From Isosphaera sp. (GTDB lineage Bacteria; Planctomycetota; Planctomycetia; Gemmatales; Gemmataceae): a stretch of DNA of 62,828 bases. Positions 59,501 to 62,828 of this stretch are shown here, piece after piece. The notes below the pieces were generated by a model. It made no database searches. It had not been told where the DNA came from and saw only the letters and a program-made list of their open reading frames with translations. Positions within the stretch are counted from its first letter, which is position 1, and the number at the start of each line of letters is the position of its first letter. The stretch lies in the NCBI GenBank assembly GCA_013822345.1, contig PNKH01000036.1, forward strand, positions 1 to 62,828, read 5' to 3'. The translations under genes were made by a program, and so were the position numbers.

Positions 59501-59844
59501 GGGTGCGGGTGGCGGTCGGGGCGGTGCGGTTCGGGTGTCAGCGGGCGGTGGTGGAGTTGACGGCGCCGGCGCTGGGCGGGGACGCGTTCGCCCTGTCGTT
59601 CGAGAACGTGGGCGGGCGGATCGCGGCGGCGGTGGAGCAGGCCGGCTGGGCGGACAAGCTGACCGGGCCGCAGGCGGAGGTGTTCGTCGCGGCCCTGCGG
59701 GGGCTGCTGGACATGGCGGCGGCGGAGCGGGTGGACGGGCGGGAGCGGTCGGCGGACGCGGCCGGCGGGCCGGGGTTCGCGGACCTGGCCCGGACGGTCG
59801 GGTCGGACGAGTGGGCCGGGCGGTGGGGCGCGGCGGGGGCGTGA
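56569..59844 (+). CDS. Large membrane protein of unknown family
   Basis: 1091 aa from GTG 56569 (GAGGAAACCC just upstream); GTG 56542 is an alternative. Residues 1-470 are soluble, Ala/Arg/Leu-rich and helical. A first hydrophobic segment is at about 520-550 (FLYLLLPFAGAFMTVVFAIEM). More follow at about 620-640, 680-715, 800-830 and 860-890. Between them is an acidic-lysine linker with VEYDEETNTIWWSHDEAADLAK. The C-terminal 200 residues are soluble again. I recognise no domain. Transcription is divergent from the redoxin fusion gene across a long inverted repeat. It may be specific to planctomycetes. Confidence 0.85.
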   Translation: MAHDASLEPVLRAVEPAARLVPERYLRHVAHFLSDTGHPVPTNPDLPLWVSRQALAAADVLPPRAMAGTEPDLLLVTDPDDRMIERLPRGEQLRVYWRVLYRAAVMRAVDLAWEAGVLAPAECRDRLLALGPTAAREVRAVLEAEHLVVPGADDAAVFRAFAAVYLDLRAFDRHAAEDYFPSLPHGPGVAQSLAEVVDAAGLLAQSRPAGADDPPADPEPHEQWPETAAAPAPPAVAPADPGGLLAKARDAEGKGNHVRAAILRAQLAAAGGRGLAETGALAALDKVVDELGRLLGWDGPTRREWRQALAPLLGPAAAGVWPRAARGLYELQKLPADLGREVFAVDLPEAIRTLGRRPVKRPLPRARRVLLLMGLKRAQAQLLRAGLPAPAHLRLDRLFHHETHRAEGEIRAELTPVVAAALAAAGLVPTTTVEEVGRDKLVAELLDRVCDRGYLRFGDLRDAVARNRLKLPDLRGPGELLRGDPLLRADDHLSEALDGVYRRGEFYLRWLQRGSSVFFAGPVGRALFLYLLLPFAGAFMTVVFAIEMAHIGSDAYAFVAKRATKKPPPAPDPARAAAADGVEYDEETNTIWWSHDEAADLAKQVFTSKPGGFHVPWGWVGGLAVFLFLVLHVPPFRRAVGEAFRYAWLLVRGVVWDLPVGVWRSGLVRRLRLSRPARLLGRHFATPLLLTALVFGLMVLFGVSPRFLLRWGWAVWAGLTVAYNTPWGWVAQDRLAEMLSDWWRVVRVNLIPGLIATVVDWCRALANWVERRLYAVDERLRFRGGDSGGSLAVKAVLGLLWFPVAYLTRFAFYLLLEPQINPVKHFPVVTVSHKLLLPLVVVGDPANELSSFGGVVASVTGWGVAKANVWAFTIVACVPGVFGFIAWELLANWRLYRANRSPRLNPVTIGSHGESMRGLLRPGFHSGTVPRLFRKLRRAGPAKAGRLHHDLAHAAEGVHRFVDRELVDLLDRTPGWGGVRVAVGAVRFGCQRAVVELTAPALGGDAFALSFENVGGRIAAAVEQAGWADKLTGPQAEVFVAALRGLLDMAAAERVDGRERSADAAGGPGFADLARTVGSDEWAGRWGAAGA

Positions 59845-59855
59845 GGGGGTCGGCC

Positions 59856-60152
59856 TCAGAGTGCCCGCAGGGCTGCCGTGTACCGCGCCTCGTCGAACGG
59901 CCGGCGGGCGCGGAGCACCGCGAGCATCTCCGCCTCGACCGCCCCGGCGATCGTCTCGACCGCCTGCTCCCGTGAGTACCCGCCGGCCACCAACCGGTCC
60001 AGTGTCGCCCGGGTTTCCGGTGGGGTGCCGTCGCGGAGCTGGTTGTGGACGACCTCCGGCAGGGCCCGCCGGTACTCCGGGCTGCGCGAATCGGCCACGG
60101 CATCGTCCCCCGACGGCGGCCGCGACCGGGAGAGCCCGAACCCCGACACCAC
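59856..60152 (-). CDS. Small conserved protein, function unknown
   Basis: 98 aa from ATG 60152, or about 80 aa from a GTG near 60098 where conserved sequence seems to begin. The core PEVVHNQLRDGTPPETRATLDRLVAGGYSREQAVETIAG followed by a second helix with RRPFDEARYTAAL resembles a small helical domain found in many bacteria (NQL.DxxPPE...GY...A...I pattern). No function is known to me. It overlaps nothing and lies 45 nt from the transglutaminase gene on the same strand. Confidence 0.65.
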   Translation of the reverse strand: MVSGFGLSRSRPPSGDDAVADSRSPEYRRALPEVVHNQLRDGTPPETRATLDRLVAGGYSREQAVETIAGAVEAEMLAVLRARRPFDEARYTAALRAL

Positions 60153-60197
60153 CCGGTGCCGCCGCGGCCGGGTGCGGCGTTCGGTCCGGCGGCCCGC

Positions 60198-61472
60198 TCA
60201 CCGGTTTCGGTCCTTCGCCTCCCTCGGCACGATCCGGACCGCCGACGTGTAGACCACCGGCATCGCGCCGCTCTCGCTGGCGACGAACGGGACGTAGCGG
60301 CTGTCGCAGCCCGCGCCCGCCACCGGGTCGACCTGGCGCCACCCCTTCCCCTCGACGAGCACCTCCGCCCAGACGTGTCCGTCGAGCGCGTGCACCCAGC
60401 CGTACACCTGGCGGCACGGCACGCCCGCGGCCCGGCACAGGGTGACGAAACAGTCGGAGTAGTCCCAGCACATCCCGTATCGCTGGCGGAGCGCCGCCTT
60501 CACCCCGTACCGGGAACCCGGGATCCGCCCGTCGGGTTTGAAGTTCGTGTCGTCGGAGAACCACGCCAGCAGGGCCGCGACCTTGTCGGCGGCGGCGGTG
60601 CCCGGGCCGGTGATCCGCCGGGCCAGGGCGACGATCTCCTCGTCCGCGCTCGGCCAGAACTCGGTCGCCCCGAGCAGCTCCTTCCCGGCCTTGCGGGTGC
60701 TGGGCGTGACGGCGAACGCCTCGGAGGTGATCTCCGCCGACACGCCGACCTGCGGGACGCCGAACGTCGAGGCGAGGCCGGCGAACGTGTGGGCCGTGAT
60801 CTCGCCGTCCGCCTCGGGTTTGCTGTCCGTCGGCTTGGTCCCGAACACGAACGCCGACCTCTCGGCCCCCAGGCCGTGGGTCCTCAGGCGGATCTGGTCG
60901 CCGAACGTGAAGCCCTTCGACAGGGCGCGGATCGCCGCCTCGTCCGGCTCCTTGCGGAGGAACGCGACGTACATCCTGTTCCACTCCATCGGCTCGCACC
61001 GGGTGATCGGCGTCGCCCGGAACGACACGTCGTAGGTGACCGCCGGCGGCTTGAACCCGAGTTCCAGGTAGGCCCGCTCGACGGGGGCCCGGGTCGGCGC
61101 GCGCAACTCGAACACCACCCTCCCCTCCCGGGGGCAGCGCACGCGGTCCCCGCCGTGCAAGCGCAGCAGCGCCGCCTGCACGCGGACCGCGTCCTCGACC
61201 GTCGGGCAGGTGAGGACGTTCACCTGGAGCGACCGGTTGTCCACGGACAGGTACGTGTTGGCGTTCCGGACGATCTGGCCGCCGAGGTTCTTGCTCATCG
61301 CGGCCAGGTCCCGGGGGGGAACGACCACGGTCTTCTCGACGGCCCACCCCTTCGGCAGGTCACGGAACCGGGTCGAGCCGTCGTCCTGCGCCGACGCCGC
61401 GCCGGCGGCGCCGCACCCGGTGAGGGCGATCGCCGCCAGCCTCATCAGGCCCGATCCGGTCGTGGGGTGCAT
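60198..61472 (-). CDS. Transglutaminase-like lipoprotein
   Basis: A 424-aa predicted lipoprotein: the signal ends IALTGC with Cys20. Residues about 40-260 are unassigned. A transglutaminase-like domain at about 285-395 has the full catalytic triad: Cys335 (GMCWDYSD), His366 (GHVWAEV) and Asp382 (QVDPV). Family members are cysteine proteases or amidases, or cross-linking enzymes acting on proteins or peptidoglycan in the envelope. The start ATG 61472 places the lipobox correctly. It lies next to the remnant of an insertion sequence. Confidence 0.87.
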   Translation of the reverse strand: MHPTTGSGLMRLAAIALTGCGAAGAASAQDDGSTRFRDLPKGWAVEKTVVVPPRDLAAMSKNLGGQIVRNANTYLSVDNRSLQVNVLTCPTVEDAVRVQAALLRLHGGDRVRCPREGRVVFELRAPTRAPVERAYLELGFKPPAVTYDVSFRATPITRCEPMEWNRMYVAFLRKEPDEAAIRALSKGFTFGDQIRLRTHGLGAERSAFVFGTKPTDSKPEADGEITAHTFAGLASTFGVPQVGVSAEITSEAFAVTPSTRKAGKELLGATEFWPSADEEIVALARRITGPGTAAADKVAALLAWFSDDTNFKPDGRIPGSRYGVKAALRQRYGMCWDYSDCFVTLCRAAGVPCRQVYGWVHALDGHVWAEVLVEGKGWRQVDPVAGAGCDSRYVPFVASESGAMPVVYTSAVRIVPREAKDRNR

Positions 61473-61517
61473 CGCTCGCCCTCGGCTTGGGACAGTCACT
61501 ACCGCCGAACGCCCCCG

Positions 61518-61542
61518 CTCAGCAGCGGCGGCCGCTGCTGAG
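61518..61542. repeat. 12-bp palindrome at the IS remnant border
   Basis: ctcagcagcggc/gccgctgctgag with a single-base centre, just beyond the 3' end of the decayed transposase. It may be a terminator of the element or a target palindrome. Confidence 0.6.
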
Positions 61543-61551
61543 GCGTTGAAC

Positions 61552-62415
61552 TCACGAAAGCCGAAACGCGGCCGCCGGCTCCTGCGGCGACCAGGTCCTA
61601 TGGGCGTTCGCGAGGCGTCGGAGCCGGACGAACCCGAGGGCCAGGTGGCCCACGCCGAGGAACGTCGCCCGCAGCTTCTCGTACCGGGTGGCCGCCCGGC
61701 GGAACTGCTTGGCCTTGGCGAACAGCCGCTCCACCGTGTTTCGGGCCCGGTACGCCGCCTTGTCCAGCGGCCACGGCCCGGTACCGCCCGCTCGGGATGT
61801 CCGCCGCCACGTCCCGGTCGACGCGCGCGTGCCGCTGCGGGTCCCCGTCGAACCCCCGGTCCCCGACCAGCTCGTCCACCACCGGCACCCGGGCCGGGGT
61901 CCGGTCGAGCATCCGCCCCGGGTGCGGGGCGTCGTGGGCTGCCCGGGCAGGACATCGACGGCGAGAGCCGTGTCCTCGTCGGCCGCGGTCGGGATCACCT
62001 TGGTCGTCAGCCCGTCACGGCCCCGGCCGAGCGCCCGCTCCCGCGCCGACCGGGCCGCCCCGACTTTTTCCCCCGCCGCCGGGCCCCGGCGGCGTGCGGG
62101 TGGGCGCGGACGGCGGTCGCGTCGACCAGCACCCGCCGGACCTCCCCCAGGTCGGGGTCGGCGGTGAGCAGGTCGAACAGGGACTTGAGGCTGCCGGAGG
62201 ACACCCACCGGCGGAGCCGGTTGTACACCGCGTCCCACGCCCCGAACTCGGCCGGCCGGTCCCGCCACGGGACCCCGGTCCTCACCCCGGACAGGACGGC
62301 CTCGAAGAACACCCGGTCGGACACCTGCGGCTTCTGCCCGCCCGGTGCCGCTTGGCCCGCTCGACCAGCGGCCCCATCGCCGCCCAGAGGTCGTCCGTGA
62401 GCATGTGCCGCATGG
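61552..62415 (-). pseudogene. Decayed IS5-family transposase
   Basis: On the minus strand the pieces of one IS5/IS427-type DDE transposase lie in order but in different frames. They are MLTDDLWAAMGPLVERAKRH near 62400, VFFEAVLSGVRTGVPWRDRP near 62310, VLVDATAVRAHPH near 62110, TTKVIPTAADEDTALAVDVLPGQ near 61960, VVDELVGDRGFDGD near 61860 and YRARNTVERLFAKAKQFRR near 61720. At least four frame changes are needed, more than the single programmed shift known in this group, so it is not functional. I could not identify convincing terminal inverted repeats. Confidence 0.8.
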
Positions 62416-62530
62416 CGTCCGGGCCTCGCGGAGGGGTGGGAGCCGGCGCAACAGTATCAGCCGCAACCGCCCCGAACGTCAACAGGACCTGGTCCGGCCG
62501 GGTCCTCACCGGGGGCGCACCGCCCGCCGC

Positions 62531-62803
62531 CTACCAGAACCGCCACCACGCCCACCGTGGCCGCCCCGCTCGCTGATAGGGGTTGTCGGCCAGAGCAAAG
62601 TCGGCGGGCCGTGACACGGCGAGGTCCGCCGGGCGCTCCTCGACGGGCACGAACCCCGACAGACCGATGAGGTGGCAACTCTTGTCACGGGGGCATGTGA
62701 CGACCAGCGGGCCGTGCGCGTCGGGCGGCCCCTCGATCGCGACGCAGACACGCTTCCGAAACTCGCACTGCGGGCAGAAGATCCAGCCCACCAGAAGCGG
62801 CAT
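62531..62803 (-). CDS. Small Cys-containing protein, function unknown
   Basis: 90 aa with a CPQCEF pair at residues 10-13 and further Cys at positions 20, 38 and 43, suggesting a small zinc-ribbon-like fold. The C-terminus is Arg/Trp-rich (GRPRWAWWRFW). A ggtaaggggtgccag stretch precedes the ATG at 62803. The family is not recognised. It lies upstream of the decayed transposase at the window edge. Confidence 0.6.
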   Translation of the reverse strand: MPLLVGWIFCPQCEFRKRVCVAIEGPPDAHGPLVVTCPRDKSCHLIGLSGFVPVEERPADLAVSRPADFALADNPYQRAGRPRWAWWRFW

Positions 62804-62828
62804 CTGGCACCCCTTACCGGAACATCGA

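Noticed and set aside
1-62828. tRNA genes, including a selC tRNA-Sec near the selenoprotein
   Set aside because: No ggttcgaatcc-type T-loop was found on either strand by eye; a proper tRNA scan would be needed to exclude it.

Overview
The window is a 62.8 kb stretch of very GC-rich chromosome. It looks like a planctomycete of the Gemmata/Gemmataceae type. The signs are several DUF1501, DUF1552, DUF1592/DUF1588/DUF1585, DUF1080, DUF4159 and TIGR03067-like proteins, planctomycete-type cytochrome c motifs, a large Ser/Thr kinase with TPRs, a 14-repeat secreted WD40 protein, and short palindromic repeats in gaps and inside genes. No rRNA, tRNA, CRISPR array or prophage was found.

Layout. 1-2530 (minus) is the translation operon infC-rpmI-rplT-pheS; pheS runs off the left edge, and infC probably starts at an ATC codon. 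3006-4157 (plus) is a secreted thioredoxin-like protein whose frame is open through an in-frame TGA exactly at the redox-active position (WASW-TGA-GC). A hairpin follows the TGA, so this is best read as a selenoprotein. 4245-7825 (minus) is a DUF1552 plus DUF1592-type cytochrome pair. 7947-12441 (plus) encodes a membrane Ser/Thr kinase and an AAA+ ATPase. 12471-14447 (minus) is the WD40 protein, 14553-15644 is queG, and 15614-16288 (minus) is a Uma2-family protein.

16465-35456 (plus) is a nearly complete type II secretion locus in the order E, F, G, H, I, J, K, L-like, M-like, D, then a lipoprotein. The secretin is enormous (2142 aa, with about ten N-type modules before the pore domain). 35605-37825 holds a DUF1501 protein, a TIGR03067-like protein and a DUF433 antitoxin whose toxin partner is cut to about ten codons. 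38037-40412 is a Ski2-like helicase. 40458-43757 is a tightly packed permease, phytanoyl-CoA-dioxygenase-like and M24 peptidase operon. 43855-45911 (minus) is a DUF1080 and DUF1501 pair. 45983-49724 is tyrA-purL, overlapping by 17 nt. 49907-52471 is a secreted prenyltransferase-like/DUF4159 protein. 52500-56269 (minus) holds two tandem aspartic protease-PDZ proteins and a redoxin-cytochrome c-copper monooxygenase-like fusion. 56569-59844 is a 1091-aa membrane protein of no family I recognise. 59856-61472 (minus) holds a small conserved protein and a transglutaminase-like lipoprotein. The right end carries a decayed IS5-type transposase and a small Cys-rich protein.

The most notable observations are the probable selenocysteine redoxin with its SECIS-like hairpin; an identical perfect 30-bp inverted repeat inserted in frame in both queG and purL, with a different palindrome inserted in frame in the helicase; the giant multi-N-domain secretin; the ATC start of infC; and the orphan DUF433 antitoxin with its toxin ghost.
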